12,449 nucleotides of DNA, from contig WFPH01000171.1 of NCBI GenBank assembly GCA_015487645.1, positions 1 through 12,449 on the forward strand, read 5' to 3'. The DNA is from Thermosulfurimonas sp. (GTDB lineage: Bacteria; Desulfobacterota; Thermodesulfobacteria; Thermodesulfobacteriales; Thermodesulfobacteriaceae). The notes under the pieces are model-generated. The model had not been told where the DNA came from. It did not search any database and saw nothing but the letters and a program-made list of their open reading frames with translations. Of the stretch, positions 1 to 6,461 are shown one piece after another; positions within the stretch are counted from its first letter, which is position 1; every line of letters starts with the position of its first letter. Position numbers and translations under genes: made by a program.

Positions 1-1197
1 CTCTATATCCCTTACATGGCAGATCATGCCCGGGTGCTCGCGGCGGCCTTTAGGGCCTGCGGAGTGAACGCGGAAGTGCTCCCGGAACCGGACGAAGAGG
101 CTCTCTATTACGGAAGACGCTACACCAGCGGGAAAGAGTGCTACCCCACGGTGCTCACTACCGGTGATATGCTCAAGCTCCTCAATCAACCGGGTATAGA
201 TCCTCAACGGGTGGCCTTCTTCATGCCGTCCGGGGCGGGCCCCTGTCGCTTCGGTCAGTACAATCGCCTCCATCGCAAGATCCTCGACGAGCTGGGCTAT
301 AAGGACATTCCCATCTATTCCCCCACCCAGGACGTAAAACTTTACGAAGACCTGGGCATGATCGGCGGCGATTTTACCCGGCTTACTTGGAAAGGCCTCA
401 TCTGCATGGATCTGCTGGATAAACTGCTGCGCGAGACCCGGCCTTACGAGGTGAATCCCGGGGAGACCGAAAAGGTCTACTGGGAGGCCATAGCCCGGCT
501 GGAAAAAGCCGTGGAAAGGCGAGAAGATCTTTTAGAAGTTATGCAGGAGATCCGGGAAAGATTTGCGGCCATTCCGGTCCGGGACAAGGGCCGCAAACCG
601 GTGGTGGGTATAGTGGGTGAAATTTATGTCCGCTCGAATCGTTTTGCCAACGAGGACATCGTGAAGGTTCTCGAGGAGCTGGGGGCCGAGGTCTGGCTGC
701 CGACCATTGCGGAGTGGTTTTACTACATCAATTATACTTCCAAGCGCTGGGCCAAGCGGTTCCGGCTCTTCAAGAACCTCCTCAAACTGGTCATCGAAAA
801 CCGGGTGCAACTGGAAGATGAGCGCCGTTTCGTGGAGATCGTAAAAGACCTTCTCCGCACGGCTGAAGAGCCCACAGTGGAAGAACTTCTCTCCATGGCC
901 CGCAAGTACATACACGACGAGTTTGAAGGAGAGGCTATTTTATCCGTGGGGAAATCCCTGGACTACCTCCGCCATGGAGTGAACGGCCTGGTGAATGTCA
1001 TCCCCTTCACCTGCATGCCTGGAACCGTGGCTTCCATGATGCTCAAACGGGTCCGGGAGGATGAGGGTTACGTGCCGGTGCTTACCGTGCCCTGCGATGG
1101 TCAGCGCTCCATGGGCACCCGTATGCGCATCGAGGCCTTCATGTATCAGGTACGCGAGCATTTCGAGGAGAATACTGAAACGCGTCCCCTCGCATGA
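1..1197 (+). CDS. CoA-activase / 2-hydroxyacyl-CoA dehydratase-related protein, C-terminal part (5' partial)
   Basis: The frame is open from base 1 (reading L-Y-I-P-Y before the first Met at 16), so the gene starts upstream and about 398 C-terminal residues are visible. The fragment resembles the C-terminal module of large 'acyl-CoA dehydratase activase-related' proteins, which combine an activase-like ATPase with a 2-hydroxyglutaryl-CoA dehydratase-like iron-sulfur module. Visible support in fragment numbering: GKECYP with Cys47, GPCRFGQYN with Cys82, GEIYVRSNRFANEDIV near residues 205-220, FTCMPGTVAS with Cys338 and VPCDGQ with Cys365. Cysteines in such motifs are likely [4Fe-4S] ligands; that is inference from the family. 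The physiological substrate of these fused proteins is not established, so no reaction is assigned. The stop is TGA at 1195-1197. The next genes encode ATP synthase parts, giving no functional clue. Confidence 0.85.
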   Translation, partial: LYIPYMADHARVLAAAFRACGVNAEVLPEPDEEALYYGRRYTSGKECYPTVLTTGDMLKLLNQPGIDPQRVAFFMPSGAGPCRFGQYNRLHRKILDELGYKDIPIYSPTQDVKLYEDLGMIGGDFTRLTWKGLICMDLLDKLLRETRPYEVNPGETEKVYWEAIARLEKAVERREDLLEVMQEIRERFAAIPVRDKGRKPVVGIVGEIYVRSNRFANEDIVKVLEELGAEVWLPTIAEWFYYINYTSKRWAKRFRLFKNLLKLVIENRVQLEDERRFVEIVKDLLRTAEEPTVEELLSMARKYIHDEFEGEAILSVGKSLDYLRHGVNGLVNVIPFTCMPGTVASMMLKRVREDEGYVPVLTVPCDGQRSMGTRMRIEAFMYQVREHFEENTETRPLA

Positions 1198-1199
1198 AG

Positions 1200-1230
1200 C
1201 GCTAAAAGTCAAATCCGGAGTATTTTAGCG
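1200..1230 (+). terminator. possible weak hairpin after the CoA-activase gene
   Basis: A perfect 8-bp inverted repeat CGCTAAAA (1200-1207) / TTTTAGCG (1223-1230) with a 15-base loop lies 2 bases after the stop codon. A run of eight T follows only at 1254-1261, too far away for a textbook intrinsic terminator. It may still be a 3'-end processing or termination structure. Confidence 0.3.
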
Positions 1231-1261
1231 ACAAAATAAAAGGACTTTCTCGGTTTTTTTT

Positions 1262-1283
1262 CCGGAATACGAATTTATTCCGG
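1262..1283. promoter_or_regulatory. perfect palindrome upstream of the atp cluster
   Basis: CCGGAATA (1262-1269) and TATTCCGG (1276-1283) form a perfect 8-bp inverted repeat around a 6-base spacer. It directly abuts a TTGACT hexamer at 1284-1289. Its position suits an operator for a dimeric regulator of the ATP synthase genes, or an mRNA hairpin if transcription begins earlier. No regulator can be named. Confidence 0.35.
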
Positions 1284-1312
1284 TTGACTAGCGGGGGCTT
1301 TCTTGCTAAGCG
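1284..1312 (+). promoter_or_regulatory. weak candidate promoter for atpZIBE
   Basis: TTGACT at 1284-1289 is a good -35 match. Seventeen bases later the best -10 candidate is TAAGCG (1307-1312), which matches TATAAT poorly. The promoter is therefore uncertain. The only supporting argument is that a new cluster begins here. Confidence 0.25.
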
Positions 1313-1324
1313 TAGGGGACGTGG

Positions 1325-1564
1325 ATGGGAAAGAGTACGTGGGAGTATTTCTGGGAGTTGGCGGGGGAAGCCTTAAGTGTAGGGCTGGCCATGGTGGGCT
1401 CCGTGCTGGCGGGGGCCTTTTTCGGCTGGCTCTTAGACGAAAAGCTCTTTCACGGGCGGACCTCTCCCTGGTTTACGGTGGTAGGAATCGGACTTGGAGC
1501 GGCCGGAGGCATTAAAAACGTGTTTTATTTTCAGCGACGCATGAACCGGGAGCAGGAAAAATGA
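1325..1564 (+). CDS. atpZ: AtpZ/AtpI-family F0F1 ATP synthase accessory protein
   Basis: A 79-residue protein with two predicted membrane helices (about residues 16-37 and 49-67) separated by the short polar stretch DEKLFHGRTSP. It ends in a charged tail (RRMNREQEK). Length, the GxxxGxxxGWLLDE-type first helix and position at the head of an F0 gene set match the AtpZ/AtpI family, small membrane proteins linked to ATP synthase assembly and sometimes to Mg2+ or Ca2+ transport. The ATG at 1325 is preceded by AGGGGA (1314-1319) five bases upstream, supporting this start over the overlapping frame at 1303. The stop overlaps the next start as ATGA, implying translational coupling to atpI. The family call is good; its precise role is inferred. 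Confidence 0.85.
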   Translation: MGKSTWEYFWELAGEALSVGLAMVGSVLAGAFFGWLLDEKLFHGRTSPWFTVVGIGLGAAGGIKNVFYFQRRMNREQEK

Positions 1565-1974
1565 ATTTCTCTCAGGCACCGGAACGGGTCCTGCGGGAGT
1601 TTGAATTTCGCAACCTTATTCTGGGCTTGGCCCTGGTGCTTTCTTCTACGGTCGTCTTTCACGAGGCCCGGGTGGTCCTTAGCGTCCTTCTCGGGGTGGC
1701 CGTAAGTCTGGTGCTCTTTCAATTTCTGAAACGCGATGGTTATGAGATCGCCGAAAAAGCCGCGGCCGGTATCCCCTACGGAAAGATCCTCCGGAGCTTC
1801 CTCGTGAAGTACTACCTGAGGCTCCTTGCCTTAGGACTTTTCATGGGTGTCCTCTTTGCCCTGCGGCTCATCCATCCCGTGCCCCTGGCTGCAGGGCTTT
1901 CCCTTACAGTGATCCAGGGCTTCTGGATCCTTTTGGAATTAGGAGCTAAAAAATTACGGATCTCTGAGGCATAA
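1561..1974 (+). CDS. atpI: ATP synthase subunit I
   Basis: A 137-residue hydrophobic protein with about four predicted membrane helices: residues about 20-37 and 40-58 form a first hairpin, and about 83-100 and 105-126 a second. They are separated by a charged cytoplasmic stretch (FLKRDGYEIAEKAAAG). This fits the ATP synthase I family, encoded just before atpB and thought to help c-ring assembly or ion supply; that role is family knowledge. The ATG at 1561 overlaps the atpZ stop by four bases. Sequence conservation in this family is low, so topology and gene order carry much of the call. The stop at 1972-1974 touches the strong ribosome-binding site of atpB. Confidence 0.8.
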   Translation: MNFSQAPERVLREFEFRNLILGLALVLSSTVVFHEARVVLSVLLGVAVSLVLFQFLKRDGYEIAEKAAAGIPYGKILRSFLVKYYLRLLALGLFMGVLFALRLIHPVPLAAGLSLTVIQGFWILLELGAKKLRISEA

Positions 1975-1986
1975 GGAGGTTTAGCC

Positions 1987-2766
1987 ATGGAAGAACCCAT
2001 TTTTCTTCTCTGTTTGCTCCTGCAGAAGCTCGGGCTTCCTTCCGGGGAACACTTTTATGTGCACGCCCATCCCGAGGGAAGTCTCTTTGCGGATCTTTTT
2101 AGGTTTAAGCTTGAATATCTCGTGGCCCCGCACATGGTCTACGGCTATCTTGCGGCCCTTCTCATCATCGTGCTGGCTCTTCTCGGGGCCCGGCGAGGGG
2201 AGTTTATCCCTTCGGGGCTTCAAAACTTCTGGGAGTATGTCATTGAGGTGCTCTACAACTTCACCCGGGAAAACCTCCCGGATCCCAAGCATCTCAAGCG
2301 GGATGTCTTCCCCCTGGTCTTCCCGCTCATCGTGATGTTTGCCCTTTTCATCGGGGTCTCAAACTTTATGGGTCTCATTCCGGGCTTTGCTTGCCCCACG
2401 GCCAACATCAACGTCACTCTCGGGCTTACCCTCATCACCATCGTTTACTACCACATTCTGGGGCTTTGGTTCCACGGCCCGGGCTACATCAAACACTTTC
2501 TCGGGCCCATAAAGTGGCTTGCCCCGCTCATGTTCTTCATTGAGGTCTTCAGCCATCTCGGGCGGATCATCTCTCTTTCCGTACGACTCTTTGCCAACAT
2601 GTATTCCAAGGAACTCCTGGTGGGGATCCTTCTTTTCCTTGCCGGGAAGTTCCTGGCGCCGCTTCCCATCCTGCTCCTCGGGGTAGTGGTGGCCTTCGTG
2701 CAGATGCTCATCTTCATCGCTCTTTCCTTGGCCTACTTTGCGGGAGCCGTGGAGGAGGCGCATTAA
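1987..2766 (+). CDS. atpB: F0F1 ATP synthase subunit a
   Basis: The 259-residue stator subunit a forms the two ion half-channels beside the c-ring in the inner membrane. The diagnostic motif IISLSVRLFANMYSKELLVG surrounds Arg200, the essential arginine that faces the c-subunit carboxylate. NFMGLIPG near residues 124-131 and the C-terminal ALSLAYFAGAVEE segment are also typical. Length is normal. A near-perfect Shine-Dalgarno, AAGGAGGT at 1973-1980, lies six bases before the ATG at 1987. The gene sits between atpI and atpE. Subunit b and all F1 genes are absent here, so the enzyme must be completed from a second locus, as in other bacteria with split atp operons. Confidence 0.97.
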   Translation: MEEPIFLLCLLLQKLGLPSGEHFYVHAHPEGSLFADLFRFKLEYLVAPHMVYGYLAALLIIVLALLGARRGEFIPSGLQNFWEYVIEVLYNFTRENLPDPKHLKRDVFPLVFPLIVMFALFIGVSNFMGLIPGFACPTANINVTLGLTLITIVYYHILGLWFHGPGYIKHFLGPIKWLAPLMFFIEVFSHLGRIISLSVRLFANMYSKELLVGILLFLAGKFLAPLPILLLGVVVAFVQMLIFIALSLAYFAGAVEEAH

Positions 2767-2775
2767 GGATGAGAC

Positions 2776-2809
2776 GGGATGCGGGGAGGCCCCCTGTATC
2801 CCTGGGATA
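2776..2809 (+). promoter_or_regulatory. nested and alternative hairpins between atpB and atpE
   Basis: GGGAT (2776-2780) can pair with ATCCC (2798-2802), enclosing an inner GGGG (2783-2786) / CCCC (2791-2794) stem. The same ATCCC can instead form TATCCC-T-GGGATA (2797-2809), a perfect 6-bp inverted repeat. The two folds exclude each other. They precede the atpE ribosome-binding site by about 20 bases, a position where mRNA structure could adjust expression of the many-copy c subunit. No U-tract follows, so this is not an obvious terminator. Confidence 0.45.
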
Positions 2810-2843
2810 AAAGAAAAAATTCTTAGGAAAGGAGGGTTGAGAA

Positions 2844-3200
2844 ATGAAAAGGGTGGTAAGTCTTGGGGTGTTCTTTCTCTTAGTGGGGGCCAGCCTGGCC
2901 CTTGCGGCTGAGGGCGGAGCAAGCTCTCTCGGTTTCGGTTTCCTTGGGGCCGTGGTTCTCGGGGCCTGTCTCGGTGTGGGTATCGCGGCCAGCGGCTGCG
3001 GCGTGGGCATGGGTCACGCCACCCGTGGGGCCTGTGAAGGTATCGCCCGGAATCCGGAGCTTGCCGGAAAGCTCACCGTGACCATGATTCTGGGTCTGGC
3101 CTTCATCGAGGCCCTGACCCTTTACGCCCTGGTGCTCGGCTTCTATCTCATCTTCGCCAAGCTCGGAGGGTTCCTGGCCGCAGCGGGAATCGGCGGCTAA
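2844..3200 (+). CDS. atpE: F0F1 ATP synthase subunit c, with N-terminal signal-like extension
   Basis: A 118-residue proteolipid that forms the rotating c-ring. The carboxylate Glu89 lies in the second helix (MILGLAFIEALTLYALVLGFYL), and the polar loop has the expected R-N-P (69-71). It is longer than the usual 75-90 residues because residues 1-22 look like a cleavable signal sequence ending in LALA before AEGG. At the positions that bind Na+ in Ilyobacter-type rings (Gln32, Ser66, Thr67) this protein has Met56, Ala90 and Leu91, so it is probably proton-coupled; Tyr94 is retained. Three cysteines (42, 52, 64) sit in or near helix 1. The ribosome-binding site is AAAGGAGG just before 2836. A terminator follows the gene at 3251-3288. 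Confidence 0.96.
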   Translation: MKRVVSLGVFFLLVGASLALAAEGGASSLGFGFLGAVVLGACLGVGIAASGCGVGMGHATRGACEGIARNPELAGKLTVTMILGLAFIEALTLYALVLGFYLIFAKLGGFLAAAGIGG

Positions 3201-3212
3201 ACCCTCCCCTTT

Positions 3213-3231
3213 CCCCTCCCAGAGGGAGGGG
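3213..3231 (+). terminator. hairpin after atpE
   Basis: CCCCTCCC (3213-3220), AGA loop, GGGAGGGG (3224-3231): a perfect, very GC-rich 8-bp stem 12 bases after the atpE stop. There is no T-tract, so it more likely protects the 3' end or pauses polymerase ahead of the true terminator at 3251. Confidence 0.45.
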
Positions 3232-3250
3232 ATTCAACGAGCGGGGTTAC

Positions 3251-3288
3251 GGGCCGTGGGGGGAAACTTCCACGGCCCTTTTCTTTTT
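3251..3288 (+). terminator. intrinsic terminator of the atp cluster
   Basis: GGGCCGTGG (3251-3259) pairs perfectly with CCACGGCCC (3270-3278) across a 10-base loop and is followed immediately by TTTTCTTTTT (3279-3288). This is a textbook Rho-independent terminator ending the atpZIBE transcript. Confidence 0.92.
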
Positions 3289-3296
3289 GATATAAC
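3289..3296 (+). promoter_or_regulatory. extended -10 promoter for comM, probably giving a leaderless mRNA
   Basis: TGA-TATAAC at 3288-3296 matches an extended -10 element (TGN-TATAAT). Only six bases (ACCTCT) separate it from the comM ATG, the normal distance from -10 to transcription start. There is no Shine-Dalgarno before that ATG. The element begins right at the end of the T-tract of the preceding terminator. There is no convincing -35. Confidence 0.55.
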
Positions 3297-3302
3297 ACCT
3301 CT

Positions 3303-4823
3303 ATGCCCCAGCGAGTCTTCACGGCCACGGTCGTGGGCATCGAGGCCTTTCCGGTAGAGGTGGAAGTGGATCTGGCTTTCGGTCTGCCCGGAACCACCAT
3401 CGTGGGGCTTCCGGATAGCGCGGTGAAGGAAAGCCGGGAACGGATCCGGGCGGCTCTCCGGAATTCCGGCTACGACTATCCCGACCGGAAGGTCACCATC
3501 AACCTGGCCCCGGCGGATATCCGGAAGGAAGGCGCGGGGTTCGATCTGCCCATGGCCGTGGGGTTACTGGCGGCCATAGGTGTCCTTCCGGAAGGAGCTC
3601 CTTCTGGACATCTTTTCTTGGGTGAACTGGCTCTTGACGGACGGCTCAAGGCCACCCGGGGAGTCCTGCCGGTGGCGCTAATGGCCCGGGAGCGGGGCTT
3701 TGACGCCCTGGTAGTTCCTCAAGAAAACGGCTCGGAGGCGGCCCTGGTCCCGGAGCTCAGGGTTTTAGCCTTCGAACATCTGTCGCAGGTGGTGGAATAT
3801 TTCCACGGGCGCTTCGAACCGGAGGCTCCGGCTTTACCTCCGCGGTCTGCCCCCGCTTACCATGAGGACCTGGCCGACATCGTGGGGCAGGAACAGGCCC
3901 GGCGGGCTTTGGAAGTGGCCGCGGCCGGGGGACACAATCTCCTCCTCATCGGGCCTCCCGGGGCCGGCAAGACCATGCTGGCCCGGAGGCTACCCACCAT
4001 CCTCCCGGAAATGAGTTTTGAGGAAGCCCTGGAGACCACCCGGATCTACAGCGTGGCCGGTCTGCTTTCTCCGGAAAGACCCCTCGTGACCTCCCGGCCC
4101 TTCCGCAGCCCACACCACACCATCTCCGATGTGGGCCTCATCGGCGGAGGCACCCAGCCCCGTCCGGGAGAAATCTCCCTGGCCCACAACGGAGTGCTTT
4201 TCCTGGACGAACTTCCGGAGTTCAACCGCCGGGTGCTCGAGGCCCTGCGGGAACCCCTCGAGGAAGGCCGGGTGACCATCACCCGGGCCACGGGGAGCGT
4301 GACCTTTCCGGCGCGTTTCATGCTGATCTGTGCCATGAACCCCTGTCGGTGCGGATACTATGGAGACCCTCGACGGGCCTGCCAGTGTAGCCTCCAAGAG
4401 ATCCGTCGCTACCGTTCGCGGCTCTCCGGACCGCTTCTGGATCGCCTGGACATCCATCTGGAGGTGCCGGCCGTGGATTACCGGGAACTTTCGTCTGACC
4501 GCCGGGGGGAGCCCTCGGAGAGCGTGCGAGAGCGGGTGATTCTGGCCCGCAGGGTACAGGAAAAGCGCTACGGACGTCCCGGAAAGCTCAACGCCCATCT
4601 CACCGCTCGCGAGGTCAAGGAATGGTGTGTACCGGACGAGGCCGGGCGCCGGCTCCTTGAGGCGGCCTGTGAGAGACTGGGCCTTTCCGCCCGGGCTTAC
4701 CACCGCATCCTCAAGCTGGCCCGCACCATAGCGGATATTGAGGGCTCCGAGAACATCTCCGCCGCCCATCTCTCGGAGGCCATCCAGTACCGGAGCCTGG
4801 ATCGACCCTTTTATGGGTATTAG
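3303..4823 (+). CDS. comM: YifB/ComM family Mg-chelatase-like AAA+ ATPase
   Basis: A 506-residue protein with the full family architecture. The N-terminal Lon-protease-like domain (about residues 10-170) contains GLPGTTIVGLPDSAVKESRERI and INLAPADIRKEGAGFDLP. The AAA+ domain follows, with Walker A GPPGAGKT at 217-224, the signature SPHHTISDVGLIGGG (269-283), Walker B VLFLDE at 298-303 and LLDRLDIH with an arginine at 381. A Cys-rich insert CAMNPCRCGYYGD...CQC (Cys343, 348, 350, 360, 362) may bind metal. The C-terminal Mg-chelatase-type domain ends near YRSLDRPFYGY. In Vibrio, ComM is a helicase that promotes branch migration during natural transformation; a similar recombination role here is inferred. 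The ATG at 3303 aligns with the usual family N-terminus and lacks a Shine-Dalgarno. Confidence 0.95.
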   Translation: MPQRVFTATVVGIEAFPVEVEVDLAFGLPGTTIVGLPDSAVKESRERIRAALRNSGYDYPDRKVTINLAPADIRKEGAGFDLPMAVGLLAAIGVLPEGAPSGHLFLGELALDGRLKATRGVLPVALMARERGFDALVVPQENGSEAALVPELRVLAFEHLSQVVEYFHGRFEPEAPALPPRSAPAYHEDLADIVGQEQARRALEVAAAGGHNLLLIGPPGAGKTMLARRLPTILPEMSFEEALETTRIYSVAGLLSPERPLVTSRPFRSPHHTISDVGLIGGGTQPRPGEISLAHNGVLFLDELPEFNRRVLEALREPLEEGRVTITRATGSVTFPARFMLICAMNPCRCGYYGDPRRACQCSLQEIRRYRSRLSGPLLDRLDIHLEVPAVDYRELSSDRRGEPSESVRERVILARRVQEKRYGRPGKLNAHLTAREVKEWCVPDEAGRRLLEAACERLGLSARAYHRILKLARTIADIEGSENISAAHLSEAIQYRSLDRPFYGY

Positions 4824-4832
4824 AATAGGACC

Positions 4833-5414
4833 ATGACTTTCACGGAAAGAGTCAAGGCCAAAAGCGAGCCCCTGTTTTTGCCGCTGGTTAAGTGGCTGGC
4901 CCGCATCCGGGTACATCCCAACCTGGTCTCGATCTTCGGGTTTCTGGGAGTGGTAGCCGCGGGGCTGAGCATTGGCCTGGGAAAACCCCTGGTGGGCGGA
5001 CTGCTCCTGGCCCTCTTTGGGCCTCTGGATGCCGTGGATGGGCTCCTGGCCCGTCGCACCAACCAGGCCTCCACCTTCGGGGCCTTCCTGGATTCCACCC
5101 TGGATCGGTACGCTGAGATAGCTCTTTTCCTGGGGCTGGCTTATTATTTTCTCCGGCAGGGTTCGGACCTAGGCGTGCTCCTTTCCTTTCTCACCCTTAC
5201 AGGCTCCCTCATGGTGAGCTATGCCCGCGCCCGGGCCGAAGGCCTGGGGCTTTCCTGTAAGGTGGGCCTCTTTACCCGTTTCGAAAGGCTCCTGGCTCTT
5301 ACCTTGGGGCTGATAACCGGCTGGCTCATCCCGGTCCTGGCTCTTCTGGCCTTCCTGACCCATTTCACCACCCTGCAGCGCATACTGCATGTCCGCCGAG
5401 AAAGCCAAAAATAA
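4833..5414 (+). CDS. CDP-alcohol phosphatidyltransferase (PgsA / inositol-phosphate synthase-like)
   Basis: A 193-residue integral membrane enzyme that transfers a phosphatidyl group from a CDP-lipid to an alcohol. The catalytic signature D-x2-DG-x2-AR-x8-G-x3-D-x3-D is perfect: Asp66, Asp69-Gly70, Ala73-Arg74, Gly83, Asp87, Asp91. Several hydrophobic helices follow. The segment SYARARAEGLG...KVGLFTRFERL resembles the K/R-ARAE and R-x-ER pattern of phosphatidylinositol-phosphate and archaetidylinositol-phosphate synthases more than classical glycerophosphate synthases, so an inositol-phosphate acceptor is possible but unproven. The gene starts 9 bases after comM with a weak AGGA (4827-4830) too close to the ATG; an in-frame stop at 4821 leaves no earlier start. 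Its 3' end overlaps rsmI by 26 bases. Confidence 0.9.
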   Translation: MTFTERVKAKSEPLFLPLVKWLARIRVHPNLVSIFGFLGVVAAGLSIGLGKPLVGGLLLALFGPLDAVDGLLARRTNQASTFGAFLDSTLDRYAEIALFLGLAYYFLRQGSDLGVLLSFLTLTGSLMVSYARARAEGLGLSCKVGLFTRFERLLALTLGLITGWLIPVLALLAFLTHFTTLQRILHVRRESQK

Positions 5415-6249
5415 GGGCACCCTTTTCGTGGTCGCCACCCCTATAGGGAACCTCCAGGATCTCACCTTTCGGGCTCTGGAGATCCTCAAGGAGGCGGACC
5501 TTATCCTTTGCGAGGACACCCGCACCACCCGCAAACTCCTCTCCCACTACGAGATTACGGGCAAGAAGTTATGGAGCCTCTATAAGGACAACGAGCGGAA
5601 ACGGCTTCCGCAAGTGCTTGAGAGTCTTTCCGCCGGTGCCAGGGTGGCCCTGGTCTCCGAAGCCGGCACCCCGGGGCTCTCCGACCCCGGAGCCCTAGTG
5701 GTGCGGGAGGCCCGAAAGGCGGGCTTCCCGGTAGTCCCCGTCCCCGGGCCCTCAGCCCTCACCGCCTTCCTTTCGGTCTCGGGCTGGGACCTCGGGGAAG
5801 GCTTTCTCTTTCTGGGATTTCCGCCCTCAAGGAAGGCTGAGCGCCGGAGGCTCCTTGAGGAGGCAAAAGACCTCCGGTACCCCCTGGTCTTTTTTGTGCC
5901 CCCGCATCGCCTGCTACCCTTCCTGCGGGAGGCCCTTGAGATCCTGGGTAACCGCCCGCTGGTCTTGGGCCGGGAGCTTACCAAGGTCTTCGAAGAGGTC
6001 CTCTGTCTTACGCTGAAAGAGGCTCTGGCCCGTTTCGAAAACCACGAGCCCCGGGGGGAATTCGTCCTGCTGGTAGCGGGGCGGTCTTCGTCTGCCCCGC
6101 AAATCTCACCGGAGGAGGCCCTGGCCGAGGTCAAGTCCCTTCGGGCCAAAGGCCTCGCCCTCAAGGAGGCCGTAAGGGAAGTGGCGGTCCGTTACGGCCT
6201 CTCCCGCAAAGAGCTTTACGGGCTTGCCGTGCGGAAAGGACTGGCCTGA
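5389..6249 (+). CDS. rsmI: 16S rRNA (cytidine(1402)-2'-O)-methyltransferase
   Basis: A 286-residue SAM-dependent enzyme of the tetrapyrrole-methylase fold that 2'-O-methylates C1402 in the decoding centre of 16S rRNA. Conserved blocks are GTLFVVATPIGNLQDLT (10-26), CEDTRTTRKLL (41-51), SEAGTPGLSDPG (90-101) and PVPGPSAL (117-124). The C-terminal helical region ends in a LSRKELYGLAVRK stretch typical of RsmI proteins that carry the extra C-terminal domain. Length is normal. The ATG at 5389 lies inside the phosphatidyltransferase gene (26-base overlap) without a good ribosome-binding site, so translation is probably coupled. No other start fits before the conserved N-terminal block. A terminator follows at 6275. 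Confidence 0.96.
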   Translation: MSAEKAKNKGTLFVVATPIGNLQDLTFRALEILKEADLILCEDTRTTRKLLSHYEITGKKLWSLYKDNERKRLPQVLESLSAGARVALVSEAGTPGLSDPGALVVREARKAGFPVVPVPGPSALTAFLSVSGWDLGEGFLFLGFPPSRKAERRRLLEEAKDLRYPLVFFVPPHRLLPFLREALEILGNRPLVLGRELTKVFEEVLCLTLKEALARFENHEPRGEFVLLVAGRSSSAPQISPEEALAEVKSLRAKGLALKEAVREVAVRYGLSRKELYGLAVRKGLA

Positions 6250-6274
6250 GGGTGATCTGCGCTCTCTCCTCGCC

Positions 6275-6297
6275 CGAGGGAATTGCCCCTCGTTTTT
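6275..6297 (+). terminator. intrinsic terminator after rsmI
   Basis: CGAGGG (6275-6280) pairs with CCCTCG (6287-6292) across a 6-base loop, followed at once by TTTTT (6293-6297). It lies 25 bases after the rsmI stop and ends the comM transcript. Confidence 0.8.
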
Positions 6298-6397
6298 GGG
6301 TCTGTCAATTTTCCACGGATTCGACCTCCTTGATGAAGATTCGAGCCTATGGTTTTAACAGGGGGGTGACAAAATCGCTTTGCAATAGCATCCCTGC

Positions 6398-6426
6398 TTG
6401 ACAAAAGAAGAGGAGTGTTTTTTAGT
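6398..6426 (+). promoter_or_regulatory. sigma-70-type promoter of the rplM operon
   Basis: A perfect -35 TTGACA (6398-6403), a 17-base spacer and TTTAGT (6421-6426; four of six matches to TATAAT). Transcription would start near 6433, giving a leader of about 30 bases before rplM. The remaining part of this 212-base gap (6298-6397) shows no gene, tRNA or clear leader structure. Confidence 0.8.
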
Positions 6427-6461
6427 TAAGGGGCCGGAATCTCTGGAAAGGGGTTGAAAAG

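Noticed and set aside
1303..1515. 70-codon + strand frame overlapping atpZ
   Set aside because: Gly/Arg-rich out-of-frame reading of atpZ; the AtpZ frame has the proper ribosome-binding site and membrane helices.
2359..2922. 187-codon minus-strand frame over atpB/atpE
   Set aside because: Low-complexity, highly charged product antisense to well-recognised membrane subunits; no ribosome-binding site or motif.
3990..4916. 308-codon minus-strand open frame across comM
   Set aside because: It lies entirely over conserved AAA+ coding sequence, has a shadow-like composition rich in Gly, Pro and Arg, and no recognisable motif. Long antisense frames are expected in GC-rich DNA.
5580..6164. 194-codon minus-strand frame over rsmI
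   Set aside because: Arg/Ser/Pro-rich shadow of rsmI.
6298..6397. Possible tRNA or ribosomal leader before rplM (TTCGA-containing segments such as GATTCGAGCC)
   Set aside because: The T-loop-like strings are not flanked by pairing stems or an acceptor, and the promoter at 6398 lies downstream, so this stretch is not in the rplM leader.
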